This document shows, piece after piece, positions 1 through 9,354 of a stretch of DNA of 64,000 nucleotides (its first letter is position 1; each line of letters starts with the position of its first letter). This DNA is from Candidatus Eiseniibacteriota bacterium. Lineage in GTDB: Bacteria > Eisenbacteria > RBG-16-71-46 > CAIMUX01. The notes beneath the pieces are model-generated. The model was not told the DNA's origin. It ran no database searches and worked only from the letters and a program-made list of their open reading frames with translations. The stretch lies in assembly GCA_020633975.1 (NCBI GenBank), contig JACKCR010000003.1:372001-436000 (forward strand), given 5' to 3'. Made by a program: the position numbers and the translations under genes.

Positions 1-1
1 T

Positions 2-994
2 GTCGTCGAGATCCTGCCGTTCGCATGGCAGCACGCCGACGTCGCGGCGGCACGCATCCGATTCGGGCGTCGGTCGTGGGCGACACGCGGATTCGAAACC
101 AGTGCGTGGACTCAGAAGGAGGACTTTTCGATCCCGCAGGGTGAGTCCGGATCGATCGAAGTCGTCTATCTAGTAGAGAAGCCCCCCGCGGACGAGGGGC
201 CGTTCCTCTTGGAGGAACGGGACCTGATCCGCTCCCTCTCCGAGCTCCTCCGCGCGTTCTTCCAGCGACAACGGGACGCCACCCTCATCCGGGACGCCAA
301 CGAGAGGCTCGAGCGGCTGGTCGCGGAACGCACCGCGAGCCTACGTCGTCTCGCTTCCGAAGTGTGTCTGGCGGAGGAGCGGGAGCGTCGACGGATCGCC
401 GAAGGTCTCCATGACCACCTGGGACAAGCGCTCGCCGTGATGAAGATCCGGCTGAGGCAGCTCCGCGGAGATGCCGTCCTCGGCGGGCACGGCTCCGCAC
501 TCGACGAACTCGTGGCGCTGAGTGAACAGGCGATCCAGTACTCACGCGAGTTGACCTTCGAGCTCTCCCCGCCGGTCCTCTATGAGCTCGGCCTCGGCCC
601 TGCACTCGAATGGCTGGGGGAGGAGACCGGGAAGAAGAACCGGATCGACATTCGCGTACGGGACCGAGTGCGACACCCTCTTCCCGGGGACCTCAAGGTG
701 ATGCTCTGGAAGTCTGCTCGTGAGCTGCTCCACAACGTCCTCAAGCATGCCGAGGCCCGCCATGTGAAGATGACCCTCTCGAAGCAGGACCGCAGGGTCG
801 TCCTCGAAGTGGAAGACGACGGAACCGGCTTCGAACCCGCCCAGGTGCGTCCAGACTCGGACGATCGATTCGGACTCTTCTCCATCGAGGAGCGGATCCG
901 CCAACTCGGGGGCCGGATGGAGATCGAGTCTGCGCTGGGCCGCGGCACATTGGTCCGCCTCGTTACCGGCGAAGTCTTGGAGGAAGGTCGATGA
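2..994 (+). CDS. NarL-type sensor histidine kinase, 5' truncated by window edge
   Basis: Cytoplasmic sensor kinase that autophosphorylates on His and passes phosphate to the response regulator encoded next. A TTG at 209 could start a 261-residue protein, but the frame stays open to base 2. The upstream residues (GFETSAWTQKEDFSIP..., DEGPFLLEERDLI) resemble the input segment that precedes many of these kinases, so the gene very probably begins outside the window. A HisKA_3 dimerisation helix with RRIAEGLHDHLGQAL carries the phospho-acceptor His. The HATPase part shows an N box (ELLHNVLKHAEARH) and a G box (DDGTGFEP). The stop overlaps the next start as ATGA, so the two are translationally coupled. 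The signal sensed is unknown. Confidence 0.93.
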   Translation, partial: VVEILPFAWQHADVAAARIRFGRRSWATRGFETSAWTQKEDFSIPQGESGSIEVVYLVEKPPADEGPFLLEERDLIRSLSELLRAFFQRQRDATLIRDANERLERLVAERTASLRRLASEVCLAEERERRRIAEGLHDHLGQALAVMKIRLRQLRGDAVLGGHGSALDELVALSEQAIQYSRELTFELSPPVLYELGLGPALEWLGEETGKKNRIDIRVRDRVRHPLPGDLKVMLWKSARELLHNVLKHAEARHVKMTLSKQDRRVVLEVEDDGTGFEPAQVRPDSDDRFGLFSIEERIRQLGGRMEIESALGRGTLVRLVTGEVLEEGR

Positions 995-1638
995 TCACGA
1001 TCCTGCTCGCGGACGATCACAAGATCTTCCGGGACGGACTCCGTCCCCTCTTCACGGCGCAGCCAGACATGGAGGTGGTCGCGGAGGCCGAGAACGGTCG
1101 TGACGCCCTTCGCCTGGCCGAAGAACTCAGGCCGACGGTCGCGGTCCTCGACATCTCGATGCCCGAGCTGAGTGGACTCGAGGTCACGAGAAGCCTCTCG
1201 CAACGCGCTCCCGACGTGCACGTGATCATCCTGTCCATGCACAGCGACCGCCGGTTCGTGGTCGAGGCCCTCCGGTCGGGAGCTCGTGGATACCTGCTCA
1301 AGGACTCGGGCTTCGAGGAGCTGGTCCACGCCATCCGCTCCGTGGTCGACGGCGGCGTCCATCTCGGAAGGGCCGTGAGCGAACAGGTCGTCCAGGACTA
1401 CGTCGCCCTGGCCCGCGAAGAGGAGCCCGGGGTCGCGCAGCCACTCTCGGCTCGGGAACGCGAGGTGCTTCAGCTGCTCGCGAACGGGCTCGCCACGAAG
1501 GAGGTCGCGGAGCGACTCCACCTGTCCGTCAAAACCGTCGAGTCCCATCGGAAGGCGGTGATGGACAAGCTCGAGATCCACAACATCGCGGAGCTGACCA
1601 AATACGCGATCCGCACGGGCCTGACCGAGATCGAGTAA
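991..1638 (+). CDS. NarL/FixJ-family response regulator
   Basis: DNA-binding response regulator, 215 residues, the normal length for the family. The receiver domain has the acidic pair D8-D9, phospho-acceptor D54 in AVLDISMPELSG, and the conserved Lys in RGYLLKDSG. A C-terminal LuxR-type helix-turn-helix begins at LSAREREVLQLLANG and includes KTVESHRKAVMDKL. It overlaps the kinase stop by four bases (ATGA) and is clearly its partner. Target genes cannot be read from the sequence. Confidence 0.96.
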   Translation: MITILLADDHKIFRDGLRPLFTAQPDMEVVAEAENGRDALRLAEELRPTVAVLDISMPELSGLEVTRSLSQRAPDVHVIILSMHSDRRFVVEALRSGARGYLLKDSGFEELVHAIRSVVDGGVHLGRAVSEQVVQDYVALAREEEPGVAQPLSAREREVLQLLANGLATKEVAERLHLSVKTVESHRKAVMDKLEIHNIAELTKYAIRTGLTEIE

Positions 1639-2134
1639 GTCGGGGCCGGGCGGTTGCGGCCAACACAGTCGCAACTATCTATAAATACAGCAACTTACCT
1701 CGACTTGGCCCCCAAACTCCAGGACCGGCCCCGCCTGTCCACCGGCATGTCGTGGGCCCGAGCCCGGTTGCGACACGGCCGTCCACGATCCTCCGGCTAC
1801 GATCTCGGCAGACGCCCCGGGCCCAGATGGCCAGACATGGCAAATCGTTGACAACCAGGTCCTTACGGAACCCGGCCACGGCGCGACGGTATGAGTCCAT
1901 AGCATCACTTCGGGCATCCTCAGGGTGACGAATTCCGCCCGGAATGACTCTTAGTTGATGTGGGCAGAAATGGGCGAGGCTGCCTATACTGCCCAAGGCT
2001 CGTCGGGAGCGTCGTAGAGTCGATCCTCCGCGCTCCACCGACTCGAACCGATAACTAGATCGTTGGGACAGAGGGGCGGTCGGCACCGCACCTTCGAGGA
2101 CAACCTCCACTCCCCGGAAGCAGAAGGAACGTCG
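1639..2134. other. 496-bp intergenic region, no gene seen
   Basis: Nothing here looks like a gene; the open frames are short and lack ribosome binding sites. A locally AT-rich patch (CTATCTATAAATAC, about 1677-1690) and a TATACT hexamer at 1985-1990 are possible promoter elements for the desaturase downstream. No matching -35 element at standard spacing was found, so this is weak. Confidence 0.4.
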
Positions 2135-3448
2135 ATGACCACAGAGACCCCGATGTCGGCGAAGGACTTCGTCGACTGGCCAAAGCTCGTCGCTCCATAC
2201 ACGAAGCCCGACCGGAAGAAGAGCGTCCTTCAGGTCGTCGACTCTTTCAGCGGCTTCTTCCTGACCTGGATCGCGATGTACTTCGCCTACGTGCACGTGG
2301 GCTACTGGTTGACGCTTCTCCTCGCCGTTCTCGCCGCGGGCTTCCTCGTCCGGATCTTCATCATCCAACACGATTGTGGTCACGGTTCGTTCTTCAAGTC
2401 GAAGAAGGCGGCCGACACGATTGGATTCATTTGCGGCGTTCTCACGCTCACGCCCTACAAGCATTGGCGGAAGAGCCACGCGATCCATCACGCGCACCAT
2501 GCAGAGCTGGAGGAGCGCGGCGTAGGTGACGTGTGGACTCTGACGATCGAGGAGTATCAGGAGCTCTCGGGTACGATGAAGGTCGTCTACCGGGTCTTCC
2601 GGAATCCGTTCTTCCTTTTCTTCCTGGCCGCGCCGTTCCACTTCCTCGTCCTCAACCGGATTCCGCTCGGAAGCAAAGTGGGAGAGGTCGATGGAGAGTT
2701 CCGCTCCCTCTGGTACACGAACCTGGCCATCGCCGTGTGGGTGGCCGTGGCGAGCTACTTCATCGGCTTCTGGACGGTGCTCGCGATCTCGGTGCCGATC
2801 ATGCTCATCGCGAGCGCTGCGGGAACCTGGCTCTTCTACGTTCAGCACCAGTTCGAGCGTACGTACTGGGAGCACACCCCCGAGTGGAGCTACGTGCTTG
2901 CGGCCATGCAGGGAAGCTCCTACTACAAGCTCCCGCGGGTTCTTCAGTACTTCACCGGAAACATCGGATTTCACCACATCCACCATCTCAGCCCGCGCAT
3001 CCCGAACTACTTGCTCGAGCGCTGTCACAACGAGAATCCGATCTTCCAACGGGTAGCGACCCTCGGTATCCGCGAGAGCTTCGCCACCGCGAACCTCGTC
3101 CTCTGGGATGAGGACAATCGCCGGCTGGTGAGCTTCCGGGAGGCGTTCGCGACTGCGCCGCGTACGGCTCGGGAAGCAGCGAAGGCAGCGGCCCGGAGTG
3201 CGGCGGAGCGCGCGGGTCGTGCCGCCGAGTCGAAGAAGGCGGCGGCCAAGGCGGCGGCCTCGAAGGCCGCGCGGGCGGCAGAGGCGAAGAAGGCCGCGGC
3301 TGCACGCGCGGCGGCGCCGATCGTCGCGAAGGCGCACGCGGCTGCAGAGACCCAGAAGGCGGCTGCGGCCGCGGCTGCAGCCGCGGCCAAGCCGATCGTG
3401 GACTCGGCAACCGCTCGCTCGAAGCCTGCTCCGGGCACCGCTCAGTAG
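2135..3448 (+). CDS. Membrane fatty acid desaturase with Ala/Lys-rich C-terminal tail
   Basis: Di-iron membrane desaturase of 437 residues. Three histidine boxes are visible: HDCGH (79-83), HAIHH (115-119) and HHIHH (280-284), with hydrophobic segments at about 40-75 and 195-235. The ATG at 2135 is chosen over an upstream TTG because AGAAGGAA lies six bases before it and the encoded start fits the family. After about residue 340 the enzyme ends and a tail of roughly 100 residues follows, almost purely Ala, Lys, Arg, Ser and Glu, with runs like AESKKAAAKAAASKAARAAE. This resembles histone H1/AlgP-type tails and is not part of a normal desaturase. Substrate and position specificity cannot be told. 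Confidence 0.93.
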   Translation: MTTETPMSAKDFVDWPKLVAPYTKPDRKKSVLQVVDSFSGFFLTWIAMYFAYVHVGYWLTLLLAVLAAGFLVRIFIIQHDCGHGSFFKSKKAADTIGFICGVLTLTPYKHWRKSHAIHHAHHAELEERGVGDVWTLTIEEYQELSGTMKVVYRVFRNPFFLFFLAAPFHFLVLNRIPLGSKVGEVDGEFRSLWYTNLAIAVWVAVASYFIGFWTVLAISVPIMLIASAAGTWLFYVQHQFERTYWEHTPEWSYVLAAMQGSSYYKLPRVLQYFTGNIGFHHIHHLSPRIPNYLLERCHNENPIFQRVATLGIRESFATANLVLWDEDNRRLVSFREAFATAPRTAREAAKAAARSAAERAGRAAESKKAAAKAAASKAARAAEAKKAAAARAAAPIVAKAHAAAETQKAAAAAAAAAAKPIVDSATARSKPAPGTAQ

Positions 3449-3493
3449 TCAGCATCCACGGGATGGCTCGAGATCGCCGGTGCTCGCACTGGT

Positions 3494-3522
3494 GTAGCTC
3501 GAGCCAGGGCAGCCTGAGCTAC
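3494..3522. terminator. Hairpin between convergent genes
   Basis: GTAGCTC (3494-3500) pairs perfectly with GAGCTAC (3516-3522) across a 15-nt loop, in the 92-bp gap between the desaturase and the convergent helicase gene. No U-run follows on either strand, so it may be a Rho-dependent or processing site rather than a classical terminator. Confidence 0.35.
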
Positions 3523-3540
3523 GGGTAGCCGGAACGAAAC

Positions 3541-5262
3541 CTACCGACGACCTCGACGACGCTGCGGACGACGGCCATAGTCGCTTCGGGCGTCGTCTTC
3601 CGTAGAGGCTACGAGCACCCGCACGCGGTCGTCCCGCTCCTCACTTCGCACAAGCTCCACGTCACCTCGACCACGCCGCGGATCGCGGCCTCCGTTGCGA
3701 CGGGGAGTCGTGTCTGCCGCGTGACGGGCCCCCTCCCCGCGGCGACGCCGATCACCGCCGTTTCGTGGTGCCCGTTGCTCGGAGCCATGAAGACGCTCCT
3801 GCAGACGAGCGTCCGTCGGCTGTCCGCGGCGCGTTCGGCCCCCACCGGCCGAGCGGGCGGAGACTCTTGCCGTCGAGCGATCGGCTGGCCTATCTCCCAC
3901 GGCTCTCCGCGGTGTCCGTTCACTCCGTGAAGACCGTCCATTCCGCGGGGTGCGTTCACCGCGCGGTTTCCGTTCGTTCTGCGACGTGCGCTCAGAACTC
4001 CTGCCGTTTCGTGTCGCCTCCGACGATCCCCGGGCACGACGGCGAGATGGGCGCGCGCTCGGCTCACTGGACTCGTCGCGTCCTTCGAGGTCCCTTGGGC
4101 CGCGTGGCGACGACAGAGCAGCCGCCGCCTGCACTTGAAACAGCTCCGGAAGCGGAAGTCGCTCGATCCGGGCATTCGTGGTTCGTTCGATCTGACGGAG
4201 GACGTCGGCATCCTCGGACATCACGAATGTCACGGCACGACCGGTCTTCTGTGCGCGCCCTGTCCGTCCGATCCGATGCGTGTAGGCTTCCACCGTATCG
4301 GTGATGTCGTAGTTGATGACCTGAGCGATCTCCGCGACGTCGATACCGCGTGCCGCGATGTCGGTGGCAACGAGAACGTCGATCTTCGTGCCCTTGAAAC
4401 CGGTGATCGCCTCGTCTCGTTGATTCTGGGAGAGGTTGCCCTGAAGGGCGGCCACCCGGTGCCCGGCGCGGGAGAGCTTCCGAGCCAACGCCATCGCCCG
4501 GTGCTTCGTCCGAGTGAAGACGAGCACCTTCTCTCCTCTGAGGTCTTGCATCAACGCGACGAGAAGAGCGGTCTTCTCTGGAGCGGAGGTGACTTCGTAG
4601 AGCCCCTGCGTAACGGTCTTCGCAGGTTCCACGCGGCCGATCCGGACCTCGACCGGATCCCGAAGCGCGCTCGATGCGAGTCCGCGGATTTCGGTGGGCA
4701 TGGTCGCCGAGAAGAGGAGCGTCTTCCGGTCTCTCGGAAGGTATCCGAGGATCTTCCGTACGTCGGGAAGGAAGCCCATGTCCAGCATGTGGTCGGCTTC
4801 GTCGAGTACGGCAGTCCGGACCTGTGAGAGATCGACCACCCGGTCGCCGTAGAGATCGAGGAGGCGACCCGGACACGCCACGATGATATCGACTCCGCGA
4901 CGGAGTGCCTGGATCTGCGGCACCTTGCTCACTCCACCGTACACAGCGAGCGTACGCAGCTTCGTGTAGCGCGCGAGGGAGTCGAGCGACTGGCGGATCT
5001 GTTCCGCGAGTTCGCGAGTGGGCGCGAGAACGAGCGCGCGGGGTGCGCGACGATCTCGCCCTGGGCGGGTCAGCAGATCCTGGAGGATCGGTAGCCCAAA
5101 CGCTGCCGTCTTCCCCGTGCCGGTTTGGGCCAGCCCAACCACGTCACGTCCGGAAAGGACGACGGGGATGGCTTTCTCTTGGATCGGGGTCGGCTCGGTG
5201 AATCCGTTGGTCGAGATGGCTTCGAGGAGACGGGAGTCGAGACGGAACTGGTCGAAACTCAA
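3541..5262 (-). CDS. DEAD-box ATP-dependent RNA helicase, RhlE-like
   Basis: RNA helicase of 573 residues. The Q motif (FTEPTPIQEKAIP), Walker A (AQTGTGKT), DEAD (LDEADHMLD), SAT (FSATMP) and motif VI (HRIGRTGR) are all intact in the first ~370 residues. The remaining ~200 residues are an Arg-rich, Ser/Gly/Asn-rich tail with repeated ERTPRNGRSS/ERTPRR-like units, probably an RNA-binding region as in other bacterial RhlE/CsdA tails. The start is TTG at 5262, supported by AAGGAG nine bases upstream. Likely role is ribosome assembly or RNA turnover; the exact subfamily is not certain. Confidence 0.94.
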   Translation of the reverse strand: MSFDQFRLDSRLLEAISTNGFTEPTPIQEKAIPVVLSGRDVVGLAQTGTGKTAAFGLPILQDLLTRPGRDRRAPRALVLAPTRELAEQIRQSLDSLARYTKLRTLAVYGGVSKVPQIQALRRGVDIIVACPGRLLDLYGDRVVDLSQVRTAVLDEADHMLDMGFLPDVRKILGYLPRDRKTLLFSATMPTEIRGLASSALRDPVEVRIGRVEPAKTVTQGLYEVTSAPEKTALLVALMQDLRGEKVLVFTRTKHRAMALARKLSRAGHRVAALQGNLSQNQRDEAITGFKGTKIDVLVATDIAARGIDVAEIAQVINYDITDTVEAYTHRIGRTGRAQKTGRAVTFVMSEDADVLRQIERTTNARIERLPLPELFQVQAAAALSSPRGPRDLEGRDESSEPSARPSRRRARGSSEATRNGRSSERTSQNERKPRGERTPRNGRSSRSERTPRRAVGDRPADRSTARVSARSAGGGRTRRGQPTDARLQERLHGSEQRAPRNGGDRRRRGEGARHAADTTPRRNGGRDPRRGRGDVELVRSEERDDRVRVLVASTEDDARSDYGRRPQRRRGRR

Positions 5263-5633
5263 ATGCAGATACTCCTTGGGCTCCAGTGAGCCACATCCTT
5301 CTCAGCTCGGACACGCTACGAAAAAACGTATCGGACAATGCTACTAGCTCCTGGAGCGCACGGGTTAGAGGATTCTGTTGGACGACCGTTCCCGTTGACC
5401 TAACAGACGCGGCGCCAGTACTCTGACCGAGGCGATGTCCCTCGCCCAACCCCCTACGGCCCACCGTCCTGGGCCGCATCGCGGGGGCAAAGGGGAGCCA
5501 GACTCCTCGGGAACCCGAACGGGCAAACGGCCGCTATCGCTCACGGCGAGAGTGGGCCGATGATGTCGTCATTCGGTGGCGCTTCTCGGTGGACGGGTCG
5601 AGCAGGCGTCACGAACCGAATGAGGCGTCCTCG
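5263..5633. other. 371-bp divergent intergenic region
   Basis: Region between the divergently read helicase and the BtrH-like gene. It holds the helicase ribosome binding site and presumably two promoters. I see no gene, no long inverted repeat and no clear promoter hexamers. Confidence 0.35.
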
Positions 5634-6962
5634 ATGACTCGACAGTCCCACCTCAAGAAGCAGATCCGCGCACGCATGGAGAAGACCGGCGAACGCTACA
5701 GTACTGCGCGCGCGCACGTCCTCGGCTCCTTCGATCCAACCACGACCGATGCGGCCAGCGAGCCTGCTCCCGGAATGCACGACTCCTATCTTCCCGGCGT
5801 CCGTCGCGACACGACTGCGGCGACGAACCTCCTCCGTTCGATCGGCGTCAGGAACCCGCACGGCGACACACCGCTCAGCGAAGCCATGTTCACTGGGATC
5901 GCCGGCGGCGTCGGCTTCCTCTACATCGTCTTCGAGTATCCGAACATGCCTCCGCTGCTCTCCGTGCTCATGCGCTACGACACCGCGGCCGACCAGTTCG
6001 CGATCACGGGACTGCGTCGTCTCGGACTCGGGCTCGAAGTGAGCGAGACGACGAGTGCGGCCAAGGCCCAGAAGACTCTCGACGCCGCACTTTCGGAAGG
6101 TCGGCCTGCGCTCTGCGTCGTCGACCTGGCGTCGTTGGGTGGCGCCACGCTCCCTGGAACGATGGCGGGGATGGCCCCGACCGTAGTCGTCGTCACGGAA
6201 CGCAATGGGGACGACTACGACGTCGACCTCGGGCTCGGCGGGCCCTTCCGGATGACTGCACCGGAACTGGCCCGGGCGAGAGCATCGTACAAGCAGGCGA
6301 AGCACCGGATGGCCGTGGCCACTCGGCCGGAGGAAGTGGTCGACCTCGCCATCGTGGTAGACGAAGCGATCGCGGCCACCATCGACCGGTACGAAAACGC
6401 ACCCTACAAAGGATTCGCGTCGAACTTCGGGTTCGCCGGAATGCGGAAGTGGGTACGTCTTCTCACCGATCCGAAGGACAAGAAGGGCTGGCCGACGATC
6501 TTCCCCGAGGGCGAGCGCGCGTGCATCGCACTTCGTCGAGCGTATCAGGGCCTCGAGTACGAAATGACACCACCCGCGGGAGGACGGGGGATGTACGCCG
6601 CATTCCTCCGCGAAGCCGCCGCCCTCACCGGGTACGCTCCGTATGCGTCAGCAGCGGAAGCGTACGACCAGGCCGCGAGCGCCTGGACTCGCGTGTCGAC
6701 GTTCATCGCGGAGTGTGACGTCCCTGAGGTGGCGACGGGGTGCGAGATGCTGGACGCGTACGCGGAACTCCTCGACGAACAGGCCGGGCTAGCCCAAGCG
6801 CAAAAGGCCGCAGACCGCGTCACGGAGTCGACCCGGGGAGGGACGCTCCCCAAAGCCAAGGCGCTGGAGATCTACGCAGCGCTCGCGGGACATGTCGAGG
6901 CAGCAATCGAAGCGGAGGAGGAAGCGGTGCGTACCCTTCGGGAGGCGAGGGCCGGCAGGTAG
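5634..6962 (+). CDS. BtrH N-terminal / DUF4872-like protein
   Basis: Protein of 442 residues. After a basic N-terminal segment (TRQSHLKKQIRARMEKTGE) it resembles the butirosin-protein-H-like N-terminal domain joined to DUF4872: TTAATNLLRSIG, then TPLSEAMFTGIAGGVGFLY, then a C-terminal helical half. In the BtrH-type acyltransferases I recall, an H-C-x-T-T-A stretch carries the reactive Cys; here the equivalent reads RRDTTA, so the usual nucleophile seems absent and the function may differ. ATG at 5634 has GAGG eight bases upstream; an in-frame GTG at 5589 is possible. No biosynthetic cluster surrounds it. Family assignment is by eye. Confidence 0.65.
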   Translation: MTRQSHLKKQIRARMEKTGERYSTARAHVLGSFDPTTTDAASEPAPGMHDSYLPGVRRDTTAATNLLRSIGVRNPHGDTPLSEAMFTGIAGGVGFLYIVFEYPNMPPLLSVLMRYDTAADQFAITGLRRLGLGLEVSETTSAAKAQKTLDAALSEGRPALCVVDLASLGGATLPGTMAGMAPTVVVVTERNGDDYDVDLGLGGPFRMTAPELARARASYKQAKHRMAVATRPEEVVDLAIVVDEAIAATIDRYENAPYKGFASNFGFAGMRKWVRLLTDPKDKKGWPTIFPEGERACIALRRAYQGLEYEMTPPAGGRGMYAAFLREAAALTGYAPYASAAEAYDQAASAWTRVSTFIAECDVPEVATGCEMLDAYAELLDEQAGLAQAQKAADRVTESTRGGTLPKAKALEIYAALAGHVEAAIEAEEEAVRTLREARAGR

Positions 6963-6983
6963 CGGCCCTCGTCACCAGAACCC

Positions 6984-7457
6984 TCAGTCGAGATGGAGGA
7001 GGATCGTCGTTCCTTCGCCATCGGGGCCGGGCTTCAGACTGACCCGGCCCATCGGCGCAACGCCGCCGGCCTCTTTGAACACGACCACCTGCGCCTTCGT
7101 ACTCGCCCGCATGCTCTGGAAGACGCCGAAGTTTCCCTTCCCCAACTCGGACTCGTAGTAGTCACCCACTTCCTGGATCGACTTCGCGGTGTCCCAACGG
7201 AACTGGTCCGTGCGTGGTACTTCGGGATTGGGTGCAGCGCCGGGGAAGATCGGGAAGCCCTTGGGCAAAGCCGCAGCTCCGCGCCCTTGGACTTGGCGAC
7301 TCCCTTCGGAAACGCGGTTCTTGGCCATGTCGGCCACGTCCTGCGCTTGCTCGATCGCGTTCTTGTAGGCGTCCGCCGTGTCTTCGGGCTTGGGGTCGTC
7401 CTTGGAGCAACCGACGACCACGAGTGCCGTGAGGGCGAGCCAGAACAGCTTTCGCAT
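6984..7457 (-). CDS. Small lipoprotein, function unknown
   Basis: 157-residue predicted lipoprotein. The signal peptide ends in the lipobox VVGC at about residue 17, followed by a charged helical segment and a C-terminal alpha/beta part (RTDQFRWDTAKSIQEVGDYY...). AAGGAGG precedes the ATG. Its stop faces the BtrH-like gene across 21 bp. The PxFPxFPGA...S...VxxYYxxxL pattern is seen in many small envelope lipoproteins of unknown function. Confidence 0.82.
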   Translation of the reverse strand: MRKLFWLALTALVVVGCSKDDPKPEDTADAYKNAIEQAQDVADMAKNRVSEGSRQVQGRGAAALPKGFPIFPGAAPNPEVPRTDQFRWDTAKSIQEVGDYYESELGKGNFGVFQSMRASTKAQVVVFKEAGGVAPMGRVSLKPGPDGEGTTILLHLD

Positions 7458-7620
7458 CCGAGAACCTCCTTGTTCTGGGCTGAAACGTTCGGCGAAGGCT
7501 ACTCCGACCGCCCGTTCCAGTCCAGCCTAGGGAGGCCCAGACCGTGTCGATCCGACTCGGCGAAGAGGCGCAGCGCCTCCCGACGCCTTACCCTGACGTC
7601 CTGGGGACAATGAGGACGGG

Positions 7621-9354
7621 TCACCGGAGAACGACGGATCTCCAGGCCTCTTCCCCATCCGTCCGCACTCTCACGTAGTAGACGCCGGACGCCACTCGTC
7701 GGCCTTGTTCGCCCGTCCGGTCCCAATGCACCGCGTGCGGACCTTCGGAGAGGACGGCGTCCAGCAGGGTGACGACGCGAGCGCCCGACACGTCGAACAC
7801 CGCTACCTCTGCGCTCCCGCTCTCCAGCGCCCGAAACCGGATGTCGACCTGGGAAGACGCCGGGTTCGGTCCGAGCCGGAGTTCGAGACGGCTCTCGTCG
7901 CTACTGGACGGTACGGGTTCACTGTCCGGGGCGGACGCAGGATCGGTCGCGCCGGAGATGACGTAGACCTTCCCTCGATCGACGCCCGCGCCGTCGTGTT
8001 GGGTCGCCGAGACGACGAAGTCGGGTTCTCCGTCGCCGTTGAGGTCTCCGGCTCCCACCGTCGAGTATCCGAAGCGGTCCCCTTCGAGCGTGTTGTGGAT
8101 CGTGCGAAGAACGCTGCCGTCGGCTCCGGAGAAGACGTACGTCGTCCCTGCAAACTCCGCGTTCGCCGGATCCAGGAAGGCGGAGTAGACCAGGTCCGCG
8201 TGTCCGTCATGGTTCACGTCTCCGCACCCGCGTCCTACGCCGAGACCAGATCCTGCTTCACCGCGGAAGATGTGGAGAACGTGGCCGTCTGCCCCGGAGT
8301 AGACGTACGCCTTCCCGGAGTTCGCGCCGTTCTCCGAATCCTGCACGTCTCCGACGCAGATGTCGGGCACTCCATCCGCGTCCACGTCACCCGGCCCTTT
8401 CGCGAACAAGGCACCGTAGAAAGCACCGGTGGAGTCTGCCTCGAGCGGAGCGAACGGGAAGAGTTCGCCGGTCGCGCCGCTGTAGACGTACGCTCGACCG
8501 TGATCGCCGACGCCTGCGCGCGGCGCTCCGACGATGAAGTCGGCGTGACCATCGGAATCCAGATCCCCGACGCCGCCCACGCCGAAGCCGAAGAGGTCGA
8601 TCGGCGCTTCGCCGTTCAGGACCCAGAGGTACTCGTCCCAGTTGGCGCCCGACACCACGTAGACCTTTCCCGCGAGCCCGTTCGGACCCACTGCGATGAG
8701 TGCCGAAATGAGAAAGTCCGGTGTCCCGTCCGCGTTGACGTCACCGACACCAAGCGTCTCGAAGCTACCCGCGCCCCCTACTTGAGCCCCGGCACCGCCC
8801 CCGAGTTGAGCTGACGACCACGCATGAAGAGAATCGCCCGTCGCACCGGAGTAGAGAATCGCTTCACCCGGTCCAAAGTACTGAGAGAAGTTGATCGACC
8901 GGGGACGGGCGATCAGGTAGTCGGGAACGCCGTCGTTCGTGACGTCGCCGACGTTTGCGATCTCGTAGCCGAGAAACTCGTTCGCAGCGTTCCCTTCGTG
9001 GGTACGGAGAAGGACTCCGGTCCTTCCCGAGAAGATGTAGACCTTACCGGAGTCCTCCCCGTTCCCGTCGTGCCGCGGGACGCCGACCCCGATGTCCGCG
9101 ACCCCATCCGAGTCGATGTCACCGAACATCCGGTTGACGAAGCCAAACTGATCGCCGTCGGCCTCTCCGTCCCAACTGAAGAGCAAGTTCACGGGCTCCA
9201 CGAACTGGGCCTCGGCGACACTCACGGCCAGAACCGAGGTGAGAGCGGCCAGGACCAAGGTGAGGGCGCCAACGAAGAGGAGTGAGCGGCGGAACGAGCG
9301 ACGGCAGCACGAGCGGCCGCAGAACGCTGCCGTGCGGTGGACGCGATTGGACAT
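7621..9354 (-). CDS. Secreted FG-GAP repeat protein with FlgD-like C-terminus
   Basis: 577-residue exported protein. A long basic-hydrophobic signal region is followed by about seven FG-GAP/integrin-type blades, seen as repeated D-x-D-x-D-G calcium-binding loops (GDIDSDGVADI, GDVNADGTPDF, GDLDSDGHADF, GDVDADGVPDI, GDLNGDGEPDF) each paired with G-K-V-Y-V/I-S/F-S-G. The last ~85 residues are a FlgD-like beta domain ending ASGVYYVRVRTDGEEAW. The ATG at 9354 is chosen over an upstream start because TGGAGG lies five bases before it. Probably a calcium-stabilised beta-propeller at the cell surface or released; ligand unknown. Confidence 0.9.
   Translation of the reverse strand: MSNRVHRTAAFCGRSCCRRSFRRSLLFVGALTLVLAALTSVLAVSVAEAQFVEPVNLLFSWDGEADGDQFGFVNRMFGDIDSDGVADIGVGVPRHDGNGEDSGKVYIFSGRTGVLLRTHEGNAANEFLGYEIANVGDVTNDGVPDYLIARPRSINFSQYFGPGEAILYSGATGDSLHAWSSAQLGGGAGAQVGGAGSFETLGVGDVNADGTPDFLISALIAVGPNGLAGKVYVVSGANWDEYLWVLNGEAPIDLFGFGVGGVGDLDSDGHADFIVGAPRAGVGDHGRAYVYSGATGELFPFAPLEADSTGAFYGALFAKGPGDVDADGVPDICVGDVQDSENGANSGKAYVYSGADGHVLHIFRGEAGSGLGVGRGCGDVNHDGHADLVYSAFLDPANAEFAGTTYVFSGADGSVLRTIHNTLEGDRFGYSTVGAGDLNGDGEPDFVVSATQHDGAGVDRGKVYVISGATDPASAPDSEPVPSSSDESRLELRLGPNPASSQVDIRFRALESGSAEVAVFDVSGARVVTLLDAVLSEGPHAVHWDRTGEQGRRVASGVYYVRVRTDGEEAWRSVVLR

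Noticed and set aside
1679-3337. 552-codon minus-strand frame opposite the desaturase
   Set aside because: Antisense to three intact His boxes; Arg/Glu-rich and without any recognisable domain.
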